This document shows, piece after piece, positions 17,669 to 26,393 of a stretch of 64,000 nt of DNA (position 1 is the stretch's first letter; each line of letters begins with the position of its first letter). Made by a program: the position numbers and the translations under genes. The notes under the pieces were generated by a model. It searched no databases. It was not told where the DNA came from and saw only the letters and a program-made list of their open reading frames with translations. This stretch comes from Hanamia caeni (GTDB lineage: Bacteria > Bacteroidota > Bacteroidia > Chitinophagales > Chitinophagaceae). Where the stretch lies: NCBI RefSeq assembly GCF_003721595.1, contig NZ_RJJR01000002.1, positions 248,001 to 312,000 on the forward strand, written 5' to 3'.

Positions 17669-18349
17669 ATGGCCTTTGATATTAAAACATTCCGGACGCG
17701 CGCACTTACAGCAATCATTTTTGCGCTGGTAATGCTTGCCGGATTGCTTTGGAATAAATGGAGTTTTATAATATTATTTACGATTGTCCATTTTGGATGC
17801 TGGGTGGAATTTATAAGATTACTTAAGAAAATTGATGCGGCCAATTATAAGCTGAAAAGCGTCTTGGGATTGCTTTATATCACTCTCCCAATCGTATTGA
17901 TGATTTGGATGAGAGTAAATAATCCTTCAGCGGTTAGCGATAATTTTTTAAAAGCCATCCCGTGTGGTATTGTTTTTTCAATTTGGATAAACGACACGAT
18001 GGCATATATTGTAGGCTCGCTCATTGGCAAAACACCCTTGTCTTCCATTTCTCCTAAAAAAACAAAAGAAGGAACCTATGGAGGCATTATCCTTTGTGTG
18101 TTTGTAATCTCATTAATTGGTTACTTTACTTCCTTTTATACAGTGGGAGATTGGATTGTAATCAGCTTGTTTTGCGCCATTTTTGGAACGTTGGGTGATT
18201 TGCTTGAAAGCAAACTGAAAAGAATGGCAAATGTTAAAGATAGCGGTTCGCTAATGCCGGGCCATGGCGGATTTTTAGACCGGTTTGATTCGATGCTGGT
18301 GGCTATTCCCTTTGTCTTCGTATATTATGCAATATTTATAGTGAATTAA
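17669..18349 (+). CDS. cdsA: Phosphatidate cytidylyltransferase
   Basis: The 226-residue integral membrane protein carries the CdsA signature near its end: LESKLKRMANVKDSGSLMPG followed by HGGFLDRFDSML, with the conserved Lys-Arg, Lys-Asp and His-Gly-Gly-Asp-Arg-Asp residues. The enzyme makes CDP-diacylglycerol from phosphatidic acid and CTP. It lies 50 bases upstream of the phosphatidylserine decarboxylase-like gene, which acts later in the same phospholipid pathway. The length (226 residues) is shorter than many CdsA proteins (about 270), mainly at the N-terminus, but the catalytic region is complete. Confidence 0.93.
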   Translation: MAFDIKTFRTRALTAIIFALVMLAGLLWNKWSFIILFTIVHFGCWVEFIRLLKKIDAANYKLKSVLGLLYITLPIVLMIWMRVNNPSAVSDNFLKAIPCGIVFSIWINDTMAYIVGSLIGKTPLSSISPKKTKEGTYGGIILCVFVISLIGYFTSFYTVGDWIVISLFCAIFGTLGDLLESKLKRMANVKDSGSLMPGHGGFLDRFDSMLVAIPFVFVYYAIFIVN

Positions 18350-18374
18350 ACGGAATAGTCTGCTGTTCAATTTT

Positions 18375-18382
18375 TATCTTTG
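18375..18382 (+). promoter_or_regulatory. -7 promoter box for the psd-like gene
   Basis: TATCTTTG matches the TAnnTTTG consensus and ends 17 bases before the ATG at 18400. A TTTG -33 box at the usual distance is not visible. Confidence 0.45.
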
Positions 18383-18399
18383 TATTTCAAACATGGCTA

Positions 18400-19113
18400 A
18401 TGAATATTCATAAAGAAGGATACCGCACTATTGCTATTACAGTTTTGATTTTTGGGGCAATTAATATTATTTTCTTTTATTTTTTTAGCGCTCAAAACCC
18501 TTTTTTGTCATGGGTGGTGTTTGGAATTAGTCTTATTGCACTACTTTTTATTATCTCATTTTTCAGGTCACCCAAAAGAAATTTTATTGTTGCCCATCAC
18601 CAGGTTATTTGCCCGGCAGATGGCAAGGTGGTAGTGATTGAAGAAACAATGGAGCCTGAATATTTTAAGGATAAAAGATTGCAGGTATCTATTTTTATGA
18701 GCCCGGCCAATGTGCATATAAACCGGATTCCCATGTCGGGGAAGATAGAATACAGCCAATATCACAAGGGCAAATATTTAGTGGCGTGGAATCCAAAGTC
18801 ATCCACTGAAAATGAACGCCATTCAGTGGTAATTAAAAGTGACAGCGCGGTTATATTAGTAAAGCAAATTGCCGGTGCGATGGCCAAACGGATTGTAAAT
18901 TACCTTAAAGTGGGCGAATACGTTTCTCAGGGAAATGAAATGGGATTCATAAAGTTTGGAAGCCGCGTGGATGTTTTGTTGCCCGTGGGAACGGAGTTGA
19001 ATGTGGCTCTCAATCAAAAAGTGAAAGGCGGCATTACTGTGCTGGCAACCATTGATACACTTGTTCCCGTTGACGAGCCAAATACTGGCGGAAACGATTC
19101 TGTATCGGTTTAA
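18400..19113 (+). CDS. Phosphatidylserine decarboxylase family protein
   Basis: The 237-residue protein has two N-terminal membrane segments. They are followed by a soluble domain with the Psd landmarks CPADGKVVVIEE, VSIFMSPANVHINRIP and the self-cleavage region MGFIKFGSRVDVLLP near residue 194. Psd precursors cleave before a Ser in this region to form a pyruvoyl cofactor. The GSR form is found in the shorter phosphatidylserine decarboxylase-related group common in Bacteroidota. It would convert phosphatidylserine to phosphatidylethanolamine. Its position just after cdsA supports a lipid role. Confidence 0.85.
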   Translation: MNIHKEGYRTIAITVLIFGAINIIFFYFFSAQNPFLSWVVFGISLIALLFIISFFRSPKRNFIVAHHQVICPADGKVVVIEETMEPEYFKDKRLQVSIFMSPANVHINRIPMSGKIEYSQYHKGKYLVAWNPKSSTENERHSVVIKSDSAVILVKQIAGAMAKRIVNYLKVGEYVSQGNEMGFIKFGSRVDVLLPVGTELNVALNQKVKGGITVLATIDTLVPVDEPNTGGNDSVSV

Positions 19114-19119
19114 AAAGAA

Positions 19120-19182
19120 AGTAAGCCAGCCCCGCCTGACCGAATCAGTCGGACAGGAAATAATTCAATATTTTATTTTGGC
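19120..19182 (+). repeat. Long-form AGTAAAC element with inserted REP-like palindrome, copy 7
   Basis: It starts AGTAAGCCAG, continues through the palindrome at 19131-19157, then resumes AAATAATTCAATATTTTATTTTG, ending inside the stop region of the next convergent gene. It follows the psd-like stop by six bases. Confidence 0.55.
19131..19157 (-). repeat. REP-like palindrome, copy B
   Basis: CCCGCCTGACCGAATCAGTC then GGACAGG on the plus strand: the reverse complement of copy A with one base changed. CCTGaCCGA and TCGGaCAGG form the same imperfect stem. Confidence 0.8.
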
Positions 19183-20291
19183 ATTTTTGCCCGCAAAGAG
19201 GCTACCAATTCGGCAAGTATTTTTCTATATTCATCCATTTGCAAAACGGGTTTCTTAAAGGGAAATGAAGTCGCTTTTGTTATAGCATCCACAATTGAAA
19301 AATTTTTCTGGCTTTCTGTGTAGAAATATTGCTTTTCCAAAAGGTATTCAGCCAGGTATTCCTGTTCGGTTTGGCCTGGCGTGGGTACTAAAATGGCTTT
19401 CTTCTGCAAGACTGATAAATCCATCACGGATGTGTAGCCACTTCGGCATACAACCAGCCTGGATTCGGCTAGCAGCTGGTTTAATTCATCTGAAGGAATA
19501 TGATTTTCAATAGTTACCCGATTAAAATTGGCTGGCTTTTCTGTTGCAGCCGGCAAACCTCTGACAAACATGATTTTTCCCTTGAGGTTTACTATTTGAC
19601 GAAATAAAAGATCTTCAAAAATCGTTCTTTGCGGCTCCGGCCCCGAAAGTATAACCAGCAAATCATAAATATAATCCGAATGGGCTATGGGTTTAAACCG
19701 GGATAATGGCCCAATGTATTTCGTTTTAGGAGGTAATATTTTTGGATGGGAAAGTTTGCCGGCCAGCCCGTCATTTTCCCGGTCCGGAACCCAGCAAGCG
19801 GAATATTTTTTTATAAAGTAATAATGAATTTTTTGCCCAATTTTCTCTGAAAAACGACTTCCTGTTTTAATAAAAAGCTGGTGGGTAATATAAAAAGAGG
19901 GTACTTTATTGCTGTACATCCCAAAACGATTATCCGAAATAACGGCATCGATTGAATACTGCTTTATGACTTTCGTCAGCCATCGCTTTTCAATTAATAC
20001 TTTATAAAAAACGGCTGGTATTTGAAAAAACAATTTTAAACTAAAAAATCTTTTTCTCTGGCTGTAGGTGATTTCATAGCCTTTGAATTGCAAAAATTGT
20101 ACAAATGGAAATTCTTTTTTTAAAAGTAAAAACGACGCTTTATCGGCCACAATAAAAACTTCACAGTTTAAAAAGATAAGTTCTCTAATAATTGGAATAC
20201 AGCGGGTTGTATGCCCCAGTCCCCAATCCAACGGCGCTACAATTACCCGGGGCCTTTGGTGCGGATTATATAAATTTTCACTTTTCTTCAA
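19173..20291 (-). CDS. Glycosyltransferase, GT28/MurG-like fold
   Basis: The 372-residue protein starts with a basic tail, then VIVAPLDWGLGHTTRCIPII, the nucleotide-sugar fold opening seen in the GT28/MurG-like group. The second half has NFNRVTIENHIPSDELNQLL and SRLVVCRSGYTSVMDL followed by PTPGQTEQEYLAEYL. Those are the acceptor-gate and UDP-sugar binding blocks of this group. Family members transfer sugars to lipids or antibiotics; the substrate cannot be told from sequence. The gene ends within a long-form intergenic element, convergent with psd. Confidence 0.78.
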   Translation of the reverse strand: MKKSENLYNPHQRPRVIVAPLDWGLGHTTRCIPIIRELIFLNCEVFIVADKASFLLLKKEFPFVQFLQFKGYEITYSQRKRFFSLKLFFQIPAVFYKVLIEKRWLTKVIKQYSIDAVISDNRFGMYSNKVPSFYITHQLFIKTGSRFSEKIGQKIHYYFIKKYSACWVPDRENDGLAGKLSHPKILPPKTKYIGPLSRFKPIAHSDYIYDLLVILSGPEPQRTIFEDLLFRQIVNLKGKIMFVRGLPAATEKPANFNRVTIENHIPSDELNQLLAESRLVVCRSGYTSVMDLSVLQKKAILVPTPGQTEQEYLAEYLLEKQYFYTESQKNFSIVDAITKATSFPFKKPVLQMDEYRKILAELVASLRAKMPK

Positions 20292-20407
20292 AAAATTTAC
20301 AATATTTATTGGTGAAAATAGTTTAATTTGGTATTATCAATTATTGAGAATTCGCTTATTCTGACGGATTAGTGATTTTTCAGTTTTTACAAATATTCGG
20401 ATATTAA

Positions 20408-20533
20408 ATGAAAAACGTAACCCAAACCTTGGTAATATTATTGGTAATCCTGTCTGTGATTGTGATGAGCTGCAGCGCTTCCCGCAAAAGCAAATGTGGA
20501 TGTCCACATAATAGCGGCATGGTAGGCTATTAA
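20408..20533 (+). CDS. Small lipoprotein, 41 residues
   Basis: The frame from the ATG at 20408 gives a short basic start, a hydrophobic stretch ending in VIVMSC, and a small mature part SASRKSKCGCPHNSGMVGY. The Cys follows a lipobox-like Val-Met-Ser, so a lipoprotein is likely. The mature peptide is 22 residues with a CGC pair and would sit in a membrane or the periplasm. The function is unknown; similar tiny Cys-containing lipoproteins occur in Bacteroidota. It ends 13 bases before the 81-residue gene, so the two may be co-transcribed. Confidence 0.65.
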   Translation: MKNVTQTLVILLVILSVIVMSCSASRKSKCGCPHNSGMVGY

Positions 20534-20546
20534 AAACCAATCAAAA

Positions 20547-20792
20547 ATGGACAAATTCAACAGGGATCTATTGGTATTGTTCAAAGAAAAATCTAACCCC
20601 CAATCAATTGAGCAGGAAGTCGAGCTACTTCACGAGCTTTTATTCTATGCTGAAAAGGTCGAAAACCTTGTATCCGTTTACGAAGTGGTTAACGTAAACA
20701 AGTATAAAATTTCTTCGAACAAAAAGATTGTACGCGAAACATTGAGCAATAAGATCTTAAAACCTTTCGTGTTTTTGTTTAACAAAAATTAA
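20547..20792 (+). CDS. Hypothetical protein, 81 residues
   Basis: The small, largely helical protein has heptad-like Glu/Leu/Val spacing (SIEQEVELLHELLFYAEKV) and a basic, hydrophobic C-terminus (LSNKILKPFVFLFNKN). No family is recognised. It starts 13 bases after the tiny lipoprotein and ends four bases from the convergent korB-like gene. The tight packing and clean start make a real gene more likely than not. Confidence 0.55.
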   Translation: MDKFNRDLLVLFKEKSNPQSIEQEVELLHELLFYAEKVENLVSVYEVVNVNKYKISSNKKIVRETLSNKILKPFVFLFNKN

Positions 20793-20796
20793 AGGT

Positions 20797-21834
20797 TTAT
20801 TCTTTTATCACCCATACTTCCTTTCCTCTTAACAGGCGGTCAAGGTCAGCGGTGGCCTTTGCTTTGGCTTCATCAATTTGATTAGCCATAATATCTTCAT
20901 AACAGGGCCTCTCAGTTTCATAAAATACACCAAACGGCCTGGGAAAATGGTGTTCCGGATTTTTAGCGTCTTCAAAAATCCTCGTTAAAATCTGCCCTTT
21001 ATAAAAATCTTTTTCATCATGAATCCACAGGTCATTTACACTTACATCTTGTGTTAAATCAACAACTTGTGGCTGTAAGCCGTCCATGCGGATTCCTTTA
21101 TTTTTATCCGTTCCAAAAACCAAGGGTTGGCCCTGTTCAAGGAAAATAGTTTCTTCCGGTTTAGATTTTTTATCTGTAAATATTTCAAAAGTTCCATCAT
21201 TGAAAATGTTACAATTCTGATATATTTCGAGAAAAGACGCTCCTTTGTGACGTGCTGACCTTAACAGCATTTCCTGCAAATGTTTGGGATCCCTGTCCAT
21301 AGTTCTTGCCACAAATGTAGCATCAGCGCCCAAAGCGAGCGCTGCAGGGTTAAACGGATGGTCGATGCTTCCGAGAGGGGAGCTTTTGGTAACTTTCTTT
21401 TGTTCACTGGTCGGGGAATACTGCCCTTTGGTGAGACCATAAATTTCATTATTAAAAAGCAATATATTCACGTCAAAATTCCGCCGCAGCAAATGAATTG
21501 TATGGTTTCCTCCTATGCTCAGTGAATCTCCGTCGCCGGTTACAATCCAAATGCTCAGTTCAGGACGGGTCGCTTTCAGGCCGCTGGCAATTGCAGTAGC
21601 CCGGCCATGAATGCTGTGCATTCCATAGGTATTCATATAATATGGAAACCGGCTGCTGCATCCAATCCCTGAAATAATTACAAAATTTTCCTTTGGGATT
21701 CCTAAAGTCGGAAACACTCTTTGAACCTGCGCGAGTATTGAATAATCGCCACAACCGGGGCACCAACGCACTTCCTGGTCTGTAGCAAAATCTTTTGCAG
21801 TTAGTTTTTGGGAAGCGATCGCAATTTCAGTCAT
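20797..21834 (-). CDS. 2-oxoacid:ferredoxin oxidoreductase, beta subunit
   Basis: The 345-residue protein is the thiamine-diphosphate-binding half of these enzymes. It has VRWCPGCGDYSILAQVQRV near the N-terminus, GDGDSLSIGGNHTIHLLRRN for the Mg/TPP site, and NNEIYGLTKGQYSPTS. These are typical of 2-oxoglutarate:ferredoxin oxidoreductase (KorB), which oxidises a 2-oxoacid to acyl-CoA while reducing ferredoxin. The alpha subunit (KorA), usually next to it, is absent here: the next gene upstream is a MerR regulator. The partner may lie elsewhere. Which 2-oxoacid it uses is not certain. Confidence 0.88.
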   Translation of the reverse strand: MTEIAIASQKLTAKDFATDQEVRWCPGCGDYSILAQVQRVFPTLGIPKENFVIISGIGCSSRFPYYMNTYGMHSIHGRATAIASGLKATRPELSIWIVTGDGDSLSIGGNHTIHLLRRNFDVNILLFNNEIYGLTKGQYSPTSEQKKVTKSSPLGSIDHPFNPAALALGADATFVARTMDRDPKHLQEMLLRSARHKGASFLEIYQNCNIFNDGTFEIFTDKKSKPEETIFLEQGQPLVFGTDKNKGIRMDGLQPQVVDLTQDVSVNDLWIHDEKDFYKGQILTRIFEDAKNPEHHFPRPFGVFYETERPCYEDIMANQIDEAKAKATADLDRLLRGKEVWVIKE

Positions 21835-21851
21835 TTTTTTTTATTAAATAA

Positions 21852-21859
21852 CAAAGTTA
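21852..21859 (-). promoter_or_regulatory. -7 promoter box for the korB-like gene
   Basis: On the minus strand TAACTTTG fits TAnnTTTG and lies 17 bases before the ATG at 21834. A TTTC at 21877-21880 could serve as a poor -33 element. Confidence 0.45.
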
Positions 21860-21931
21860 GCATATACACAGCATCTGAAAGTTAATGTATTTGTGAAATA
21901 GGGAAAATTTTATGCACTTCAAAGCAGCCCA

Positions 21932-22414
21932 TCACAGGTTATTTTTCAATTCCAACAGAAACATCTTTACTTTTTCCAACGATTCAATAAGCTCATGTTT
22001 CTCACCCGCAGCCTTATTGTTCTTGATAAATTCCTTTGCTCCTTCAATTGTATATTTTCTTTCACGAAGCAAATGATAAATCATTTTAAGATTCTTGACA
22101 TCCTCCGGCCTGAAAAACCGGTCGCCTTTTTTATTTTTTTTCGGCTTTAGAATGGCAAATTCCTTGTCCCAGTATCTGATCAGGGAAGTGTTTTCGTGAA
22201 ACATGTCAGCCACATCTCCTATTGAATAATATTGTTTTTGAAAAAGTATTTCATCTTCAGGCACTTTTACAACGTCCGGTTCGGCATTGTATTCTTTAAG
22301 ACTTTTTCTGCCGCGCTTTGATTTTGGCTTTATTTGTTGCTTTACTGCTTCCTTTGTTGGATTCTGATATTTTTCTTCCCTGTCAAATGAAAAGCTAATT
22401 TGCGTAAGTGGCAT
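21932..22414 (-). CDS. MerR family transcriptional regulator
   Basis: The 160-residue protein has a long basic N-terminal tail (residues 1-60, KPKSKRGRKSLKEYN). A MerR-type winged helix follows (KQYYSIGDVADMFHENTSLIRYWDKEF and RFFRPEDVKNLKMIYHLLRERKYTIEGAKEFI), then a short C-terminal coiled coil (LIESLEKVKMFLLELKNNL). No effector domain or Cys cluster is seen, so its signal is unknown. It is divergent from alaS. The acidic and basic tail before the HTH is unusual for MerR proteins but frequent in Bacteroidota members. Confidence 0.85.
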   Translation of the reverse strand: MPLTQISFSFDREEKYQNPTKEAVKQQIKPKSKRGRKSLKEYNAEPDVVKVPEDEILFQKQYYSIGDVADMFHENTSLIRYWDKEFAILKPKKNKKGDRFFRPEDVKNLKMIYHLLRERKYTIEGAKEFIKNNKAAGEKHELIESLEKVKMFLLELKNNL

Positions 22415-22469
22415 ATTCAGAATTTTCGGATTAAAAGATTAAAACAGATTTTTCGCCAGGTCTTTACAG

Positions 22470-22500
22470 TTTGTAAATGGGTTTAAACCAAATACCTTTG
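22470..22500 (+). promoter_or_regulatory. Promoter of alaS, TTTG-N19-TACCTTTG
   Basis: TTTG at 22470-22473 and TACCTTTG at 22493-22500 are 19 bases apart, the classic Bacteroidota -33/-7 pair. The start codon is about 70 bases downstream. Confidence 0.75.
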
Positions 22501-22573
22501 CTGCGTTTAACATTTTCTATAACAAATATACTTTCTTAAAAGCCAAACCGATCTTAAAAAATTCGCACCCTTT

Positions 22574-25207
22574 ATGATGAGCAGTGGAGAAATAAGACAG
22601 CATTTCCTTGATTTTTTTAAAAGCAAAGAACATCAAATTGTTGCGTCCGCACCAATTGTAATTAAAAATGATCCTACATTACTGTTTACCAATGCAGGAA
22701 TGAACCAGTTTAAAGAATACTTTTTGGGAAACTCACCGGCGCCTTACTCGCGGGTAGCAGATACTCAAAAGTGCCTGCGCGTAAGTGGAAAACATAATGA
22801 TTTGGAAGAAGTAGGCGTTGACACCTATCATCATACCATGTTCGAAATGTTGGGCAACTGGAGCTTCGGAAACGCAACTAAAGAACCGCCGCCTTATTTT
22901 AAAGAAAAGGCAATTGATTTTGCATGGGAGTTACTCACCGGAGTTTATAAAATACCGGAAGCAGATTTATACGTTTCTGTATTTGAAGGCGATGAAAAGG
23001 AAGGATTGCCGCGCGATGAGGAATCTCTCAATTTCTGGAAAAAAAATATTGATGAAGACCGGATTATTTTTGGAAATAAAAAAGATAATTTTTGGGAAAT
23101 GGGCGATACCGGCCCATGTGGGCCATCTACGGAAATTCATGTGGACTGCCGCAGCGCCGAAGAAAAAAAATTAATTGCCGGAAAAGATTTGATTAACAAA
23201 GACAATCCTCAGGTAATTGAAATCTGGAATATCGTATTCATTCAATATAACCGGAAAAAAGATGGTTCATTGGAATTGTTGCCCGCAAAACATGTTGATA
23301 CCGGAATGGGGTTTGAAAGATTGGTGAGGGTTCTTCAAAATAAAAAAAGCAATTATGATACTGATATTTTTTCAGGAACAATTGAAGCAATAGAGAAAAT
23401 TTCAGGGAAAAAATATGATTATTCTGATTCGAAAGAAGCAATTAGTTTTCGTGTAATAGCTGATCATATTCGTGCGATAGCATTTCCAATTGCTGACGGG
23501 CAATTGCCCTCAAACATAGGCGCTGGCTATGTTATAAGAAGAATTTTGCGGAGAGCTGTGCGATATTATTTTTCTTATCTCGATGTAAGAGAACCGTTGC
23601 TTTTTAAACTCGTTCCTCTGATTGCAGAACAATTCAAAAATGTTTTTCCGAATCTGAATGAGCAAAAGGATTTTGTTGCCAAAGTGATTCATGAAGAAGA
23701 AAATAGTTTTCTGAGAACCCTGGATGCAGGATTAAAAAGATTGGAATTGCTTTTACAGGAAGAAAAAAATATTGACGGGAAAACTGCTTTTGAATTATAT
23801 GACACGTATGGTTTCCCGATTGATCTTACCCGGTTAATTGCCGCAGAAAATAATTTGGCTGTTGATGAAACTGGTTTTGAAAAAGAAATGCAGCAGCAAA
23901 AAAATCGAAGCCGTGCAGCATCTGTTGTTGACACAGAAGATTGGATCGCTGTAAATAAAAATGAAGGAGATGGTTTTGTCGGATATGAAAAATTTGAAAC
24001 GCAAAGCAAAATTTTAAAATACAGGAAAATAAAATCAAAGGGGAAAGAAGTTTATCAAATTGTGCTGGACACCACTCCCTTTTATGCAGAAAGCGGCGGC
24101 CAGGTGGGCGATACCGGCCAATTGATTTTTGATCAGGAGTCAATACCCGTCATTAATACCAAAAAAGAAAATGAATTGATTTTACATTTTACCGAAAAGC
24201 TTCCGCGTGATATTTCTTCAGGTGTTGTTGCAAAAATTGATGTAGAAAAAAGAAATAAAACTGCTGTTCATCACAGTGCTACGCATTTGATGCATGCGGC
24301 ATTAAGAAAAGTGTTGGGAACGCATGTGCAGCAAAAAGGAAGTTTGGTGAATGAAGATTATTTGAGGTTTGATTTTTCTCATTTCAGTAAAATGACAAAT
24401 GAAGAAATTGAAAAAGTTGAATCAATTGTAAATAAAAAAATAAGGAAAAGTATTCCTGTGGTGATTCAGCAGATGCCCAAGGAAGAGGCCCTGAAAACAG
24501 GTGCCATGGCTCTTTTCGGCGAAAAATATGGAGATTTGGTTCGTGTGGTAATGATGGATCCAAACTTTTCAATAGAACTGTGTGGTGGTACGCATGTGGG
24601 CAATACAGGCGAATTAGGTTATTTTAAAATTATCAATGAAACCGCTGTTGGAGCTGGTTTGCGAAGAATTGAAGCAGTAAGTGGCAAAGCTGCCGAAGAC
24701 GTTATCAATAAGGAATTAAACGAATTAAAATCACTTAAAGAGCAATTAAAAAATCCAAAGGACACGATTGCTGCACTTGAAAATTTGTTGACTGAAAGAG
24801 AGGGCTTAAAAAAGCAGGTAGACCAAATGGAGTTACAGATACTTGAGACAGTAAACAAACAAATAAAGGCAAATTCTGTTTTGATAAACGGCGTTCATTT
24901 TATAGGCCAGGTGGTTCTCGTTTCCAATGCCGCCGCACTAAAAAAATTGGCTTCACTTGTAAAAGAGAACCAGGAAAATTATTTGATTCTTCTTTGTGCT
25001 GACATTGAGGGCAAGCCAAATGTAGTGATAGCTGTGGATGAAAAATTCATTTCTCTTAAAAATACTGACGCAGTCAAAATAATTAAAGAAAAGGTAGCGC
25101 CATTGATAAAGGGCGGAGGAGGAGGCCAAAAAACTATGGCTACAGCAGGCGGACAAGACGCTTCAGGGTTAGAAGCAGTAATACAAAATGTAAAAAGCCT
25201 GCTCTGA
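22574..25207 (+). CDS. alaS: Alanyl-tRNA synthetase
   Basis: The 877-residue class II synthetase has the catalytic core from residue 3 (EIRQHFLDFFKSKEHQIVASAPIV) with FTNAGMNQFKEYFLG (motif 1). The editing domain has the HHSATHLMHAALRKVLGTHV zinc and deacylation block, and the CGGTHVGNTGELG site is present. The C-Ala domain ends in IKGGGGGQKTMATAGGQ. It charges tRNA-Ala and clears mischarged Ser and Gly. Adjacent ATG codons at 22574 and 22577 are both possible starts. The length matches the family. Confidence 0.97.
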   Translation: MMSSGEIRQHFLDFFKSKEHQIVASAPIVIKNDPTLLFTNAGMNQFKEYFLGNSPAPYSRVADTQKCLRVSGKHNDLEEVGVDTYHHTMFEMLGNWSFGNATKEPPPYFKEKAIDFAWELLTGVYKIPEADLYVSVFEGDEKEGLPRDEESLNFWKKNIDEDRIIFGNKKDNFWEMGDTGPCGPSTEIHVDCRSAEEKKLIAGKDLINKDNPQVIEIWNIVFIQYNRKKDGSLELLPAKHVDTGMGFERLVRVLQNKKSNYDTDIFSGTIEAIEKISGKKYDYSDSKEAISFRVIADHIRAIAFPIADGQLPSNIGAGYVIRRILRRAVRYYFSYLDVREPLLFKLVPLIAEQFKNVFPNLNEQKDFVAKVIHEEENSFLRTLDAGLKRLELLLQEEKNIDGKTAFELYDTYGFPIDLTRLIAAENNLAVDETGFEKEMQQQKNRSRAASVVDTEDWIAVNKNEGDGFVGYEKFETQSKILKYRKIKSKGKEVYQIVLDTTPFYAESGGQVGDTGQLIFDQESIPVINTKKENELILHFTEKLPRDISSGVVAKIDVEKRNKTAVHHSATHLMHAALRKVLGTHVQQKGSLVNEDYLRFDFSHFSKMTNEEIEKVESIVNKKIRKSIPVVIQQMPKEEALKTGAMALFGEKYGDLVRVVMMDPNFSIELCGGTHVGNTGELGYFKIINETAVGAGLRRIEAVSGKAAEDVINKELNELKSLKEQLKNPKDTIAALENLLTEREGLKKQVDQMELQILETVNKQIKANSVLINGVHFIGQVVLVSNAAALKKLASLVKENQENYLILLCADIEGKPNVVIAVDEKFISLKNTDAVKIIKEKVAPLIKGGGGGQKTMATAGGQDASGLEAVIQNVKSLL

Positions 25208-25257
25208 TTTTCCACTGATTGCATTTCAATTTTATGTTAACGTTAATCTATTAATCG

Positions 25258-25280
25258 CCAAAAATTATTGGTTTTTATTT
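25258..25280 (+). terminator. Weak terminator-like hairpin after alaS
   Basis: CCAA and TTGG pair across AAATTA, followed by TTTTTATTT. The stem is short, so the call is tentative. Confidence 0.35.
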
Positions 25281-25332
25281 CTGCCGTTTTAATTTGTGAA
25301 TCCCAATATTTTAATATTTAAAACATAAAGAA

Positions 25333-26295
25333 ATGAAAACAAAATTTATCCCGGCCCTATTTGCGCTGGCCTTTTCATTGACTGCCTTCAGTGGTTATTC
25401 CCAAAAGAATCTACAGGAAGATAGAAACCAGGAACAAATTGTCATCAGCAGAAGTCCTTTGGATTCAGGAAAAACCGTTATAGAAATAGACAGCAATGTA
25501 ATAACGATAAATGGTAAGCCCATGGCTGATTATAAAGGCGACGTAAAAGTTTTTAAGCGGAATTTTATGGGTGGCGAAGATGATCGTTTCTTTCCGGGCA
25601 TGTCTCAAAATTTTATGTTTCAGGATAACGCAGAAGGCGCATTCCTCGGTGTGATCTCGGCCAAAACAGATAAAGGCGCCATTATCAATAATGTGCTCGA
25701 TAATAGTAGCGCAAAAAAAGCCGGCCTGGAAAAGGGCGATATTATCACCCAAATAAATGATGATATAATCTCATCCCCGGCTGATTTGAAAAATTCGATT
25801 GAAAGTCATAAGCCAGGAGATGAAGTCACCATTCAATATTTGCGCGACAATAAAAAAATGTCAGTCAAACTTGAATTGGGAAAAACACCGGCTAACGTCC
25901 AAAGTTTTAACGGATTGAATGAAGATTTATTAAACAAATTGCAAAACGGAAACAATTTTCGATATAAGGTACTTCCAATGCCACGTGGAAATTTTGATTT
26001 TAATTTTAATAATGATCGACCCCGGCTTGGCCTTCAAATACAGGACACACAGGATAGCAATGGTGTAAAAATTCAAAAAGTTCTTCCTGGTTCACCGGCA
26101 GAAAAAGCAGGTTTGAAAGAAGGTGATATTATCACAGAGATGAATGGGGAAAAAATAAATGATGTAGATAAAATACAATCAGAAATCCGGAATTCAGAAA
26201 ATAAAACTGATTACAAAGTGAAAGCGTTGCGTAATCAAAAGGAAATGAAATTTGATATAAAAGTGCACCGTCCGTTGAAGACAACAAATATCTGA
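25333..26295 (+). CDS. Periplasmic protein with two PDZ domains
   Basis: The 320-residue protein has a signal peptide ending near SGYSQ. Two PDZ domains follow: one around residues 95-175 (AFLGVISAKTDKGAIINNVL then SSAKKAGLEKGDIITQIND), the second around residues 230-310 (LGLQIQDTQDSNGVKIQKVL then GSPAEKAGLKEGDIITEMNG). No trypsin-like catalytic triad is present, so this is a PDZ-only protein and not a DegP-type protease. It may bind unfolded or C-terminal peptides in the periplasm. It follows alaS by 125 bases and probably has its own promoter. Confidence 0.78.
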   Translation: MKTKFIPALFALAFSLTAFSGYSQKNLQEDRNQEQIVISRSPLDSGKTVIEIDSNVITINGKPMADYKGDVKVFKRNFMGGEDDRFFPGMSQNFMFQDNAEGAFLGVISAKTDKGAIINNVLDNSSAKKAGLEKGDIITQINDDIISSPADLKNSIESHKPGDEVTIQYLRDNKKMSVKLELGKTPANVQSFNGLNEDLLNKLQNGNNFRYKVLPMPRGNFDFNFNNDRPRLGLQIQDTQDSNGVKIQKVLPGSPAEKAGLKEGDIITEMNGEKINDVDKIQSEIRNSENKTDYKVKALRNQKEMKFDIKVHRPLKTTNI

Positions 26296-26393
26296 TAGCA
26301 GCAAATGATTGTCTGGCATGAACAACGTCTCCATTAATTTAATCCGCAATGGTTTTTTGATGGTTGTGTACCTTTACAAAAAACAACAATAAC

